From Istiophorus platypterus (taxonomy: Eukaryota > Chordata > Actinopteri > Istiophoriformes > Istiophoridae), in the NCBI GenBank assembly GCA_016859345.1, contig CM029129.1, positions 14,855,899-14,919,898 of the forward strand: a stretch of 64,000 bases of DNA. Reading direction: 5' to 3'. Shown piece after piece: positions 46,501-58,535 of the stretch. The notes beneath the pieces were generated by a model, which had not been told where the DNA came from, searched no databases, and saw only the letters and a program-made list of their open reading frames with translations. Made by a program: the position numbers and the translations under genes. How positions within the stretch are numbered: position 1 is the stretch's first letter; each line of letters begins with the position of its first letter.

Positions 46501-49500
46501 GCCGAAAGTCACCAATCAAATGCCATTTATTGATGTCTTTCATAATAGTGGTGTGTCAGACTTTGATATAGCGTCACACCAACACCATATTTTGATAACT
46601 CAGACTGAAAAGAAAAGTACATGAACCTTTTAATCCCTACTGGCAAAGAACAGCAATGTAGTAGTATGACTTGATTTCTCACTTAGACTCAGCATTTGTA
46701 ATATCCGAATAAAGTATGTGCAGGTATGTGTTTGTATTTACATATATAATTATGTCACTATACCTGGCATGCAACACTGCCGCGTCTTGGGCCCCGAACA
46801 CTTGTCTTTTAGGTATCGGCCTTGGCAGATGTATCGGTTTGTTTGGCAAATGCCTCCTAGTTTGGTGCATCTGATGTCACTTCTTGGTCCCATGGAAATT
46901 CTCTTAACTCCCGTCTTCTTGAATTGCTTCCTTGGAGTCGCAGCCTCAGATCTCCCGCCATTTGCTGTTGTGTAATTTCTCTTCAGCTTGATGTTGCTGT
47001 TGGCGTTCTTCTTGCTGCTTTGAAATTCTTCACCTTTCCTCTTTTTATGTTCTGAAGCACAACTTACTAGGACATCTTAAGGAGACATGAAAGGCATTAA
47101 GAGTTAGAATTAAGTGAGTTAAGTAGGGAGGATTAAAATTAGAATTTGACTCGAATACTTTTAAGTATAAAATTCAAATGTTTGTGTGATTGATTTTTGG
47201 GTTCTCTTTTCATTTTGGATTTAAATACTTTTAGTATTTACATTTTGGAGCCGCAGATTTTCTTACTATCAGAATTTAAGCTAAAGATCCAAGGGATACA
47301 GAGAAGATCTTACTGTCTGTACTCAGATAACTCAGTAAATTACACATATACCCACCTATTCATAGCCATCACAAATAGACTGAGATAGTGAGATTGTTGA
47401 GGCAGGTTAGAGTGATGTAAATATACTTAAAGGCTCCAACATCATAAAAAAACAATCATAAGAAAGAATGAAATGGAAGAGAATTAAATTACCATAACCC
47501 AAAATCTCATACTCAAGCAAATTTGATGAATTTACATAGAGTCAGACCTGCTGATTGCTTTAAAATGCTATAGAAAAAACCCATCATGTTTTAATGAAAG
47601 CTAAAATATGCACCCTTTAGATAATAACAACTGAGAGATACTAAATGCAAAAATTACTTTTGAATATGTCTATGAAATACTTTTATCAGATGTGCTTATC
47701 TATTATTTTCCTGATATTTTTAACAATGTCTTTTGATATGCCTTAGCTCACTGCCTGGGGCACACTTGTAGAGAGCTGGGATACTTGTCCATATAGACAT
47801 AGACATAGTTCGGTTATTCATGGTGTGTTTTCATTCTGACAGCGCACTAATTATCCTGCCCAGACATGAGTCTTTGATCTTCATTAACTCTATTAACCTC
47901 AGAGGCACAAAAAGTATTTCAGTCACGCTGCCCTGTCAGGAACACATGCTGGGCTCGGTGATAGAAAGAGGCTGCTTATCACTAGAAGGCCGTAATGACT
48001 GGGAGTCAGTAGGGTGGGATGGCTGGCTGTGGCGTTGAAAGATATTTCCTTCAGAATGTGAGTTAAAATTGGAGGAGGCAAAATTTTGTGACGAATATGC
48101 TTGTTGCTCGGGCAAAACTAGCTTGGGGTAAAGTTTTGCTGCTGTGTTGCGAAGTGGTTGCTAATTCATTGGTAGGTGGTTGCTACAATACAGGGCCGCC
48201 AGGGCGGTAGGGTGCTACCTACTTTATCTTTGTTTGGGTGGGTCGTTAGGGTGTCGTTTTGTTCCAATGCAGAAGATTTGATATTCTGTGTGTCTGGCTA
48301 GATGGTTGCTAGGGTGCGGCTTGGTGATTCACTACAGGCATAAAAACATTGTTTTGTTTTGTTTTGTTTTTTTAATTCACTGGTCAATTCTGATATGATG
48401 TCTTCTTTCAGAATAGCGAGAAGAAACATCCAAAATACACAATTTCATGTATATTTTACTACGCTTGCATCGGTTGACTTCTCCGAAATTTACCAAAAAT
48501 CTTTTACCCTAACACAACAAGCAGTGCCACAATCATTGTCTGCATCATCTCATCACAGATATTGTTGTGAGGTGCGCTCTCCCCTGCACAGTGTTATTGT
48601 TCCAAGAATGGTCATTTCCTTTGTATTGTCTATAATACAGTAAATAGTGGTTTCCAATACAAATGCACGGAATTTTACAATACATTTTTAAAGGATGTTT
48701 TTTCACAGCCTCAGCCTCAAAACCTAACTTCATTAGCAGTTACATACACCAAACTCTTCAGTTTTAACCCTAGCATTTTATTCCTAAAAGCATAGGGATT
48801 TTTATTATTTCAATTATAATTGTAATTATGATTATAGTGACACTTTTCTCTATGCAAGGTGCCGAAACCTTGAAACCGAACCCCTCCTTCTGTATCACAG
48901 CACATGACCTGATTATTTCTACCATACCCAAGACCACATCTGCTATTGTGTGTATAGTTAGTGTACTTGCTAGGCAACATACACTACTATTATGTTTCAT
49001 ACTTGTTCTCACTGTGGCAAGCCAAATGCCAATTTTTTCCATCTGCATATTTATCACTGTTATCTCCAACTGATTTGACAGGCCACTGCCTTTGCAAATC
49101 AAAAAAAAATATATATTTAGCAAAATTCACAAAATTTTAATTTTGATTTAGAGTGTTGAAATTACTTTGAACATTGTCTTCACAGTATCTGTAAGCATTC
49201 AAATTTCTAAGTTTCTTTAGACAAAGCAAAAAATTCAAAACTATGAATTTTAAAGGGGAAATAGGTAAGTTTTCCCTGCAGCTGAATGTGGTTTCTTGCT
49301 GGGAGCAGGTGGTAGTGGTGATGGCTGCTTACCAAGAAATTCAGCCATTGTTGACAAGAAGTTAGAATATGCCAAAAATTTTACCAAATTTTATCAAATA
49401 AATGAGAAAGTGTTCTCTATTGGCACGCGTGTCTCTATTTACTCCACAGGACATACAGTATTACTGGGTATCTCTCATGCAACAGTAGTGAAAGTTTTCA

Positions 49501-50086
49501 TTGTGCAGCATGAATCATTTTATCTCAGTAACAAGATGTCTGTCTCGTTTTTATCACTCACCAGTCCCTCAGAGTCAGAGTGTGCCTTAAGCTTTGCATT
49601 TAGATGCAATGATGTAATGTTGCATTAAGCACTCAATCATTCTTTAAATGTCTCATCCACTTGTGGCAATGCACAGTGATTTGAGCAATTGTCTGGAACC
49701 CCCAAGGTTTGTGTTTACAGTAGTTCACATTCTCTTAATGGGCCTCAGTTCATGTTAATTTCCAAGGTCACGCAGATATTTATACGCCATTTATTGTTGT
49801 TGTAATAGGAATCTTATTAGTTTACACTGCTTAATGGCAAATTCCTGTGTGTTTAGGTGAGTGTTCCTGCACATGCATGAATATGCTGCTTCCTGTCTAT
49901 GGCTGTGAGTAGAAGCTTTGTGCAGATGCATGATAAAGTAACTCTCAAGGAATTGCATTTTTTACTGTAGTCTGTATATATTATGATGCATGTTAAAACT
50001 TGTATAGTGTATATTGTGCATACGGTAGGGTACTTACAGCATACAAGCAGGATTGCAATAAGACAGACCCTCAACAGCATTCCCAT
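43401..50086 (-). CDS. lect2: LECT2-like secreted protein with N-terminal defensin-like module
   Basis: Five coding exons, 5' to 3': 50038-50086, 46764-47066, 46212-46302, 45195-45340, 43401-43567; 756 nt, 251 aa, all phases consistent. Residues 1-20 are a signal peptide (MGMLLRVCLIAILLVC). Residues 21-82 are a Lys/Arg-rich linker. Residues 83-115 form a six-cysteine module ending in CC. Residues 121-251 match LECT2, the leukocyte cell-derived chemotaxin 2 with an M23-peptidase fold. LECT2 is secreted, mainly by liver, and acts in neutrophil attraction and signalling. Cysteines 125, 136, 141, 160, 199 and 242 correspond to the six of human LECT2. Zinc ligands His153 and Asp157 are kept, but the third (human His138) is Glu238. 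Human LECT2 is 151 aa, so the extra 100 residues are the N-terminal module. It may be a paralogue rather than the strict orthologue. Confidence 0.88.
43568..45194 (-). other. lect2: lect2-like intron before the last exon
   Basis: About 1.6 kb, with a plus-strand TATA-type promoter motif (44240-44247, listed apart) and long G and C runs (44716-44725, 44811-44822). No other feature was seen. Confidence 0.65.
44240..44408 (+). promoter_or_regulatory. Plus-strand TATA box with downstream exon-like segment
   Basis: Perfect TATA consensus TATATAAG at 44240-44247, antisense to the lect2-like gene. About 160 nt on there is an ATG in strong context (TACCATGGCG, ATG at 44400) followed within 5 nt by a possible donor AG|GTAATG. 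Several out-of-frame ATGs precede it. No downstream plus-strand coding exon was recognised, so this may be a lncRNA promoter or chance. Confidence 0.3.
45195..45340 (-). CDS. lect2: lect2-like exon: zinc-site region
   Basis: 146 nt, acceptor CTTACAG|A, donor GATG|GTATGG. It encodes GNGLHKAVDLVCDDYG..., aligned with human RPHQGVDVLCSAG. His153 and Asp157 match zinc ligands His53 and Asp57, and Cys160 matches Cys60. Confidence 0.9.
46212..46302 (-). CDS. lect2: lect2-like exon: start of the LECT2 domain
   Basis: Donor AGAAG|GTGATT. It encodes ...CAGHHNNRVRACDVHGCGAFNSR(R), aligned with human LECT2 CAGKSSNEIRTCDRHGCG. The acceptor is ambiguous: TGTAG|TC (start 46302) or six bases on, TCGCAG|CC (start 46296). 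Both keep frame and differ by two residues. Confidence 0.88.
46764..47066 (-). CDS. lect2: lect2-like exon: basic linker and six-cysteine module
   Basis: 303 nt, phase 1 in and out. Acceptor TCCTAG|TA, donor CCAG|GTATAG. It encodes 100 residues: SCASEHKKRKG..., a Lys/Arg-rich stretch, then Cys at 83, 90, 97, 106, 114 and 115 (CTKLGGICQTNRYIC ... RQCCMP). Spacing 6-6-8-7-0 resembles beta-defensins. This exon has no equivalent in the 151-residue human LECT2. Confidence 0.85.
48095..48330. repeat. Degenerate GGTTGCTAGGGTG-type minisatellite
   Basis: Repeated variants: GTGGTTGCTAATTC, GTGGTTGCTACAATAC, GGTAGGGTGCTACC, GTCGTTAGGGTGTCG, ATGGTTGCTAGGGTG. This GGTTGCTAGGGTG word is a common dispersed tandem repeat in fish genomes. 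Here it is strongly diverged. Confidence 0.55.
50038..50086 (-). CDS. lect2: lect2-like exon with start codon and signal peptide
   Basis: ATG at 50086-50084. Sixteen codons MGMLLRVCLIAILLVC plus T, donor GCT|GTAAGT. A hydrophobic core after one Arg is typical of a signal peptide. The exon itself likely starts at 50116 (acceptor TCACAG|ATTTTGG), so 50087-50116 is 5' UTR. Confidence 0.85.
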
Positions 50087-50237
50087 TGTCAGTGGATCAA
50101 GTCAGTACTCCAAAATCTGTGATTGTAATAGAAAACAGAAAATTTGTTCAACCCCAGCTTGTAAGTGTCCCAAACAGTAGTTGCCATTCTCATATAATGC
50201 AGCAGGCTACTGTGCAAGTAAATGGAACTATACTTAC

Positions 50238-50320
50238 CAGTCTCATGGAGACGTTGTAGTGTGGCTCCTGGCGCAGAGGCTAGAGACACAAAGCAGGGAC
50301 TGTTGGAAGACCAGCCTGCT
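50238..50320 (-). other. lect2: Probable non-coding first exon of lect2-like
   Basis: A strong minus-strand donor (ACTG|GTAAGTATAG) lies at 50237, 118 nt upstream of a strong acceptor (AATCACAG at 50118-50117) with a pyrimidine tract. Splicing these would place a leader exon here; its 5' limit is not defined. The leader holds an ATG (50246-50244) whose short frame MRLILEY stops before the main ATG. Confidence 0.5.
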
Positions 50321-51973
50321 GTGGAAGCTGCAGGCCCTGACCACAGAACGTTCCCCCACTGTCAATATTGATATTGGCCTTTAGAAAACACATCCATTTA
50401 CTTGCTGGAAAAGACTCACTGTATTGACTTTTTGTTGCCATACTAAAAGTCAGAGAGCTGGATATTGGCCTCTAAGAAAAGCAGCTACAAGTAAGGCTTT
50501 AAAAGAAGCCTTCCAGTTCCATCTGAAATTAGTCATTACCAACTGAGCAACTATTTTGACAAATTTCATTTAAATGTTTTTTTTTTCCAGTCTTTCATGA
50601 ATCACTAATCTTTTAAGCATGCCCAATCTCTAATTAATGTTACATAATAATCAATATCAATTTACCTAAACATATTATGTCTTTGTTTGAAACTAACTTA
50701 TAATTGATATACTGATATTTCTTTAGTATATTTCATTGTTATTAATGTTCTCTTATTTCAGTAGAAATTCTTCATATCCAAGAAGATTCACAAGGTTGTG
50801 AAATAATGTTATGTTTATAGTATTATGGGGAATTAGAAGTTTTAACAAAATGTTCATTTCTCTTCCATGGACATTTAATTACAGGTTCTCAAGTCATTAT
50901 ATTGCAATCCTGTCTGCTTGAAATTAAGGTTATAGTACTTATTTATTTTACCAATTATGTGGTGTTTGAAAATATAATTGCAGCTTGGATTGTATTCAAA
51001 GACCTGTTAGGCTGTTAATGTAACGTCAGAATTACTCTATCATTCTTTATGCCAATTCAAAAGTCCACAACAAGTTCTTTAAAATGTTAATTTCACCTGA
51101 GAGCACAGCAACTGTGCAGCAATCATGCAGTAAAGAGTACAACTCCAATTATGCCCCCCCCTCCCCATATAAACCCATTAGTATGTGCTCTGCAATCAGT
51201 AAGCAGAGGACATCTTTATCATGTCTCTCACTGCTGTGTGCCTCATGCTGTCATATCCTCCCTTGTCCCCAATAATGAGACCAAAAAAAAAGAAAAAAAA
51301 AAAATCATTATTCTCCTTGCATGAGCCGTCCATGTATCTAATATGAGACAATTATCTTTGAGGTCTCACACAAGGCAATGGAAGTCAATCAATGGTATGA
51401 ATTTCCTCCTCTCCCTTTGGGAGTGAACACTAGGCGCATACTGTAAACCATGTAAATATAATGTATTTAGGAGTCTGCTTTGTGCACTATGTGTATGGTG
51501 AAAGCCAGAGATGGCTCATCACATTTCTTCAAGGTTACACGGATGATAAACCAGTTAAGAGCTTGAGTAAAATTGTTAATGTAATTTCTCTCGCTGACTG
51601 GGTGTGGTATAAGCAGTAATGGTAGCTTGTCTGCATTTCTCTTCATTTATATGTCCAAGTGTATTGAATTCTACTGATGTATTATGGGGCACATGGGGTC
51701 ACTGTAGAATCTGAATGTTTTTCTCTCTGATAGACAATATACTGAGTGTAGGGGAAGGAGCTGAATACCGACCGGTGGAGAGTTGAGGCTTTTGCAGCCA
51801 GACAGCTTTGATAATCAAGTATCTGGGCAGAGGATTATACAGATGGGCCATATGGCTCGGAATTTGAAAAGGAGAGAGGGAATTGGGGAGCGAGAGAGAC
51901 CAATAAAAGACAGACAGAAAGCCTAAAATAATGAGAGACAAAGTAATGGTGCTTAACTGTGAGTGCGTCCGTG

Positions 51974-51998
51974 CGTGAGTGAGTGAGTGAGTGAGTGT
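51974..51998. repeat. (GTGA)n microsatellite
   Basis: About six GTGA units, intergenic. Confidence 0.9.
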
Positions 51999-54900
51999 CA
52001 GGAAAACAAAGAAGCAGAGAGACAGTTATCCAGACAAACAGAAGATAAGAAAGAAGCGGTTGAAACTCCAGTCTGCATCCTAAACACACTCTGCTCCCGT
52101 GGAAGAAAAGCTTGTGTTGACTCTTTGAGAACCTTTTGATAAACATGGCTACTTAAATAGAAACACACGCGACATTCTTCTAACTCCTGGGAGGATAGGA
52201 CTGACATTTCACTCCAGCTCCTCTGTCAGTTAGTTCTGGCATTTCAAGGAGAGGCAGAAGAGATGCCACAAGTGTTTCCTAGCAACAGTTTGCTGCAAAG
52301 CCTCCCCCTCCCTCCTGCTCCTCTCCATTCCCGACACCCCCCCCCCCTTTTAAACTCCCTCCTTCCCCGAGATACCAGTTGCAGCAATGCACCACTTGCT
52401 TCAGACCTGAAACACATTCTAATTCTCCTGTTTCCACCTCCATCTCCCTCCTGTTCCCTTTAGCAAACTGCCAGACCTGCATCAGATGACATTCAGGACC
52501 CTGTCATCTGTAAAGCAAAAGCACACAGTGAAGCTATTCCCTGTGAAGGTTGAAGGAAATGTTGGCAGATGAAATATTGAAAGAAGGCAGCGATATTTCA
52601 CCCTTTTACTAGCTATGCTGTTTCTGGGCATAAGCCTGACTTTGCTATTTCATTTCATTTATTTTTTTTTTCTGTTCCTCTCTCTGCAGCTCAGGTGAGG
52701 GGAACATCTCACAAACACAAACTTGTGAAAAGGCTCTGATGTATATTGATTGATTGGAACTACTGTGTAGATCTAAATCCGCTTTCTCAGCACAGACTCC
52801 CAGTCACACCCACTTGGCTCTGTTGAATTGTAAACATTCATGGAGCTTGGGGATCGGGGTGTTTAGCCTGCTTGAGCAGACAAACAGAGCGCCGCAGGGC
52901 AGGGGATGAGCCATGCAGTGCTGGTGGTAGCCAACAGGTGGCACCAAAGTCTGAACAATAGGCTCTACTAAAAGCATTTCAGTGTCTGCCAAGGGGGGGT
53001 TTTCAAAGGGTGTTACTGGATGGACTGAAGTCTGGTCACACATCACACTCTCTCTCTCCCTGGGTCTGCAGGGAACAAAACAGCAACAACATTTAGGCCG
53101 AGCATATCCTTTTAAAATATACAAATGTCAGTCCATGTCCTTCATCCCTCTCGTGAATTCCCATGAAGCTACAGTACAAGTTAAAAGCCAACCTGAGAAA
53201 CAGAGCAACGGGGAGAGAACAAAGCAGAAGACTTAATGTGACTGGAATCTTTAAGGCCCATCAACCTGGAAGACACAGGCTAGCATCAGATGAAAGACTT
53301 GTTGCAATGTTATTCTGGAGCATTGAATCTGATATTCTACAGTGGTATGTCTGTATTTGACACAGCGCTGTTTCCAGGAATAAAAATAAAGTACAGAGGA
53401 AGAAGTCATATGATCTTTAAAAACGAAGCAACGGCCGTTTTTCTCCGCAGCTGTCCTACAATGGCGATGTTTTTTGAAAGTGGACATTTGGAACAGCTTT
53501 TGCAAAGAGGGGAATGATGTGTATCTTAACTTCCGCATTCAATCAAATGGCTCCTTTTGACAAACATTTCCTTCTTGTTGCTTTACAACCTCCATTCTGC
53601 GAGAATTAAAAGAGACCCTAATACGACAAACGCAGGGTGAAGGAGAAAAAGTTAAGGGAGTGAGGCCAAAGTAAAACTAATTTGTCCGACTGAGAGATGT
53701 AGACCTCCAACTTTAAGGAGCTAAGCCTTTGAACTCTGCAGGAGTGGACGTAACACCAGTGGTGAATGTGATAGGCCAAGAAGATGAATGTCCTGGCCCA
53801 TCGTGTGCAGATCAAAGCACGGTTTCAAGATTGATGGATCGGTGCAGAGGGGAATGAGAATCTCAAACACAGTGAGGAGGGTGATTAAATGACATCCTTT
53901 TGCTTTGATGAAGAAGAAGGCAGACGTACGTGGCGAAAGACGAGGTGGAGCGGGGGAAATAAATGAATTAAGAGAATGTCACTGCTGAAAAACATGGCTG
54001 TTAACCGTGCCCCCCAACACTGGTATCTGATCACAGAAGGGGGCAAAGGCAGGCAAAGAAATAAAGGTGGACGATAACCTATGTTTTCTTAGAAGAAAGA
54101 GTCAGTGATTTGGCTTCTCTCATTTTTAAGCTGAGGATTCACGCTCTGCTTTCTCTGGCTGGAAATAGCGATGCAGGAACATGTGCCACAAAACCCTCAT
54201 GCATTTCAGCCAAAAGAGAGCAGACTAATATTTTGCACCGTATATTGGAAGGGGAAATGAGACCGAGACATTCTGTTCACCATGATGTATCAGCAGCCAC
54301 TGGATCGATTAGCCTGTGCTGTGAGGTTGCATTGATGAGTGAACAACACAGATGACCCCGCCCCCGCTTTCATGTCAAAAATTGTTGCAAGCTAATGTAG
54401 GAGAACTAGACCTCTTTGAGGACAATACATTTGAAGTAAGTTCAATCAGCCTCCCGGTCCAATCTAGCCCCTGCTCTCATCAAAGCAACATCTCATTTAA
54501 AGTCAGTTCATTAAGAAGTACCTAATTACACCCATATTATCTATAATTACGGTGTTTTTACATCATACTTCCAAGATAAAACTCCTTCAATGCTGCTTCA
54601 ATATATCGTTAGCTCTAGTAAGCCCTACTACATGCATAATGAGAGAATTTCATTCCAATACACCTGTCTACCAGGTAGAGAGAAAAAGTAGTATCCACAA
54701 AACAGAGAAATAACTTTATCAGACACGATTATTGTTTAACTGAATATCACAAGTTGAAATCCTGCTGGGAGAATACTCTGCTGAGCAGAGAAGTTGGGAG
54801 AGTGTCCCCGTCATGTATCCGTTTAAACAAAAAAAAAAAGCAAAAGACAAAGGGGAATACTTGCATTTTAAGGACAAGCAAGGCAAGAACAAGTTTGAGG

Positions 54901-56010
54901 CCCCAAAGAATTGAGGGGGCTTCTAAGGAATGACTGATGTGACTCCACAGTATTGACTGCTGCAGCAAAATACTCGACATACAGTAGCCTTCCTAAGGTC
55001 ACTGCAGCAATGCCACACACCTGCAAACCTCCTTCACGGTGCCCTGTTGCACTGTTCGAGCTGTCTACTGTGATGTTCAGTTTGTTTTGCAGCAGAAATT
55101 CTAATCCCGATGTGCCAAATGAGGAGCACCCACAATGACACGGAGAAAAAAGAGGAAGAAATGTTGGAAACAGAAACAGGACAATGCCAAGGGTGGAGCA
55201 GTGACTGTGTAATTTAAATACAGAAAGTCTGCAGGCTCACACCTTTATTTTTCTTTCAAAATCAACAATCACGAGGTGCAAGCTTGCCCTAGCAATCTCA
55301 CACTAATGATAATAATAATAATTTGATAATGTATTGACAAAGCAAAAATGTAATTTAACAACAGTTTTCATGGAATTCAAGGAACAGTACATTGGTGTTC
55401 CCCATTTATGTATTTTTAGTAAACAATGAAGGGCTATGGCACAGAGGAATAAACTATAACAGGCTTTTCCCATACAGGTAATAATAGTAGAATCATTTCA
55501 TTGCGTGGTTTGGTCTTTTCATGGGATTTGATGACAGAAAAAAAAGTACAGAGTATCTCCAGAAATATTTTTGGTCGATAATGCAGCAAAAGTAAACTGA
55601 AAGGTTTGGGAAACCACTCTGCTCTGTCAAACGTGTCTATCAAAATGAAGAAATATTCCAATAATTGGCTTCAAGGATTAATAGTTTATTTGAAAACTGA
55701 GATTCCATTCTTATATCAGTAGACATACTTATTTATTAGATTTATTCAGAGCCGCAGAGATATGGATAATAAATAAATAAACAAAACAGCTTTTTCCCTC
55801 CATTTTGTCTCATTAATAGAGACAAAAGACAGAAAAAAGAAAGGGGAGGGAAAGGGAAAGGGAAGGAGAGAGCATAATGCACAGTCACCTTTCGATGACT
55901 TTTTACTGGGCATCACTGTGTCATCTTTGGAATACTTTGGGTCGAAAATGTCAACTGCTTCCTCTGTCACATCTCTCTCTCACAGGAGGGACGCCTGTGT
56001 CTGTTCTTGG

Positions 56011-56023
56011 CCAGTAGATGGCA
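56011..56023 (+). promoter_or_regulatory. CTCF-like motif
   Basis: CCAGTAGATGGCA matches the published-type core CCASYAGRKGGCR at every position. Function is inferred from motif match only. Confidence 0.4.
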
Positions 56024-58019
56024 ATAATAGTCCACCAGAGGCAGACGAGGAGGCAGGCAAGAGGCACGTTGCAACAGCAGGAAATCTCATAGGTTAATTA
56101 CATAGCACTCTCATGCCAGGGAACGTGATCTTTCAAACAGTATCTAACTGGATAGAAGCACAGAGAGAGATGCACAGAGATAGATGAAAAGAAAATGTGT
56201 GCGAGAGAGGTGGCAGCCAGAGAAAAAAAGAGGGATCTTTTATTTTGCTTGCTAGTAATTGTGTCACTGTGTTTGCTTCCTAATAATATGAACACAGCTG
56301 CTCCATTGGCTTTCACAGTTTTCAGTGCCTCTTTTTCCTATCACTGCCCACATAATGGCAAACAAGACCTGGCAAAGCTGGTGGGCCAGTTTCAACAGAA
56401 CTCACTGACCTATCTCTGGAGGGAGAAAAGTAGCACTAAAATCTGTGTTGTTTTTTTTTCCCCCCCATCCCACACAAACATATACTATGCTTAGAAATAG
56501 ATGTCAGGCTACAGGGTCATTCATTGTGCAGGATTAAATAAGGTTGTGAATTCTGTGTCTTGCTCAAGGGGACAGCAGCAGTAAGGGTGTGTGACCTTAA
56601 GCAGATGTAAAACAGCCCGAATGCACTTTCCTACCAAGGCTGGGGAATAAATGAGAAACCTCCTCTTGTTAGACATTATACAACTAAATAAATAAATACC
56701 GAAACTGACACTGAGTACAAGAGTGGAGATTTGTCGCTGTTGAATTGCAGACCATGTGCACCAAGAAAAATATATCATGCATGCATTCTTAAGTTCAGCT
56801 GTGGCTAATATTAGGCTTTAGTAGCCAGAAAAATCAGGTGAATATTCCAAAAATAGTTTTTTTTAAGTTCCCTTTTTCTGTTTCCACAGAGAGTGTTTCC
56901 TTGCTCAGCTGCAGCATAGAGGTATTAACACAAAGAAAAAAATTTCACACTGAAAGAATCTTCGTTTGGGAGATACCCGCATGAGTCTAACTCAGACTTC
57001 TGAGGCCTCATAACTTCACTGTAATTAAGAAAGCATTTTTGCAGAGAACAAAGACTGTGGATTTTCTCCACCACTACTTTCACCGAAATAATTTTAAGAA
57101 GGGATTTCTCCACTATGGACAAGAGGAACAATTACGTTGCATTGAAAAAAAGAGCACCAGCCCTTCAATGTAGGCAAATAGAGCACGTTTAACTGAATCA
57201 GGGGAGAGTTGTTTTGGGACTAAACTAACTATGTAGACTCAAACTGGTGTCATCCATTATTTTGTAAGTTCAGACTTTCTTCCATGGGTGTACCATTTTG
57301 GGTTAATAAGGGAAATGGGTCGATGCAGTGACCGGGTCTTAATAGAGTATTTACATCTATTTACACAATAGCTACAAAGGATTTCCAATGTTTATTGATA
57401 CTATTCCAGGTCATCATTCACTTATTTTAATTTTGTCTGCTCTACTGTCTCCACCCTCATTGCTGTTAGTAATCCAATCGAGCTTTGCATGAAATTGCCA
57501 TTTGTCACATAAATGAATGGGAGGTGGCAGACGCCACATCGCTCACTCATTCACTGCAGCTGAAAGAATAATAGGGAGATGCAAGAATAGGACTGCAGTT
57601 TTGATCTTGAGGTGGTAATGATTGAAGGGGCTAAGGGGCTCTTACCAGCTCAATTTTTGCTTACACTTGAAGTCAAGGCATGAGATGGGGCAAATTAACC
57701 ACACCAGTGTGTTTAAGGGTAGTCTTTTAGTTTTGGTTTTCTTATTATGCCACCACACCATTTTTCAGTCTCAATCTACCGCCTACTTAATCTTATGAGT
57801 ATAAAAAATTTTAAACCTAAGATGGTGACTTCATGAATAGAGGACTCTGCTGGTGTATGAAATCTGAACATATCTCCCGCTGAAGCTCTAAGAACCTTGT
57901 GATTACTTGATAATCTCACCCTACAGTACGCAGTCTCTCTATACTGGAGATTTAGTCTTTGCAAGCAGCACATATAAATTATACAAAATAAAGTAGTTTC
58001 ACAGTGCCAACAGGTAGCA

Positions 58020-58535
58020 GTTCTACAAGGTTACATAGAATTGATCTGTATGTCGCATATGCATTAGACCACTTTTCGAGAATACGGTGAAGGATGACTT
58101 GTTCTGACCATATCGGTTTTTTCCACATCTCTCAAGACCAGTGCCTGTGGTTATTGCACCACTGAACTCTCAAATGTACTGTCATTTTTGTAATGAGTGG
58201 TTTGCGCTCTACAATGCTACTATACTGTCCCTCTCCATGGAACTGTTGATGGACTGTTCTTGCTGACTCGGTCTGATCATGTCCAGCATTCACATTCTCA
58301 GTCACCTGAAGAGGACTTGCTTCTTTACATATAGCACTAATGCATGAGCATCACGGTCATCAAATGTGCGCTATTGAAGAAAAATTCTTTCACATAGATC
58401 TAAATGCAGACATCACTTAGATCTTTTCCTCTTGTGATCTTGGAAAAAAAAAAGAATCAACTTGGCCTGGTCAGCATTTTTATACATGCCATAGAGCATG
58501 ATTGGATTTTAATTGCTTAATTGTCTTATGTCGGA
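58020..58535 (-). mobile_element. Tc1/mariner-like transposon remnant, minus orientation
   Basis: Read on the minus strand, this sequence aligns along its length with the 5' half of the copy at 59065-60240: GCATGTATAAAAATGCTGA is shared near 58475-58500 and 59117-59136, and further shared words include TAAAGAAGCAA, GACTGAGAATGT and CAGTCCATCAACAGTT. Only the N-terminal transposase part is present, broken by stops and indels. Confidence 0.75.

Larger units (their letters stand above)
45341..50037 (-). other. lect2: Other lect2-like introns
   Basis: Introns 45341-46211, 46303-46763 and 47067-50037, with the exons at 46212-46302 and 46764-47066 inside the span. The long first coding intron holds a degenerate GGTTGCTAGGGTG minisatellite (48095-48330) and otherwise AT-rich unique sequence. 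Confidence 0.7.
50400..57990. other. Intergenic region upstream of lect2-like
   Basis: About 7.6 kb with no gene I can recognise. It contains a (GTGA)n run at 51974-51998, a C run at 52338-52348, CTCF-like motifs at 52931 and 56011, and a short exon-like segment at 55889-55963 that I do not trust. The rest is AT-rich unique sequence. Confidence 0.65.

Noticed and set aside
55977..56096. Plus-strand acceptor (CTCTCTCTCACAG|GAGGG) followed by a 36-codon frame
   Set aside because: The acceptor looks good but the frame contains a repeat-like CTCF-type motif and no known protein; no partner exon was found.
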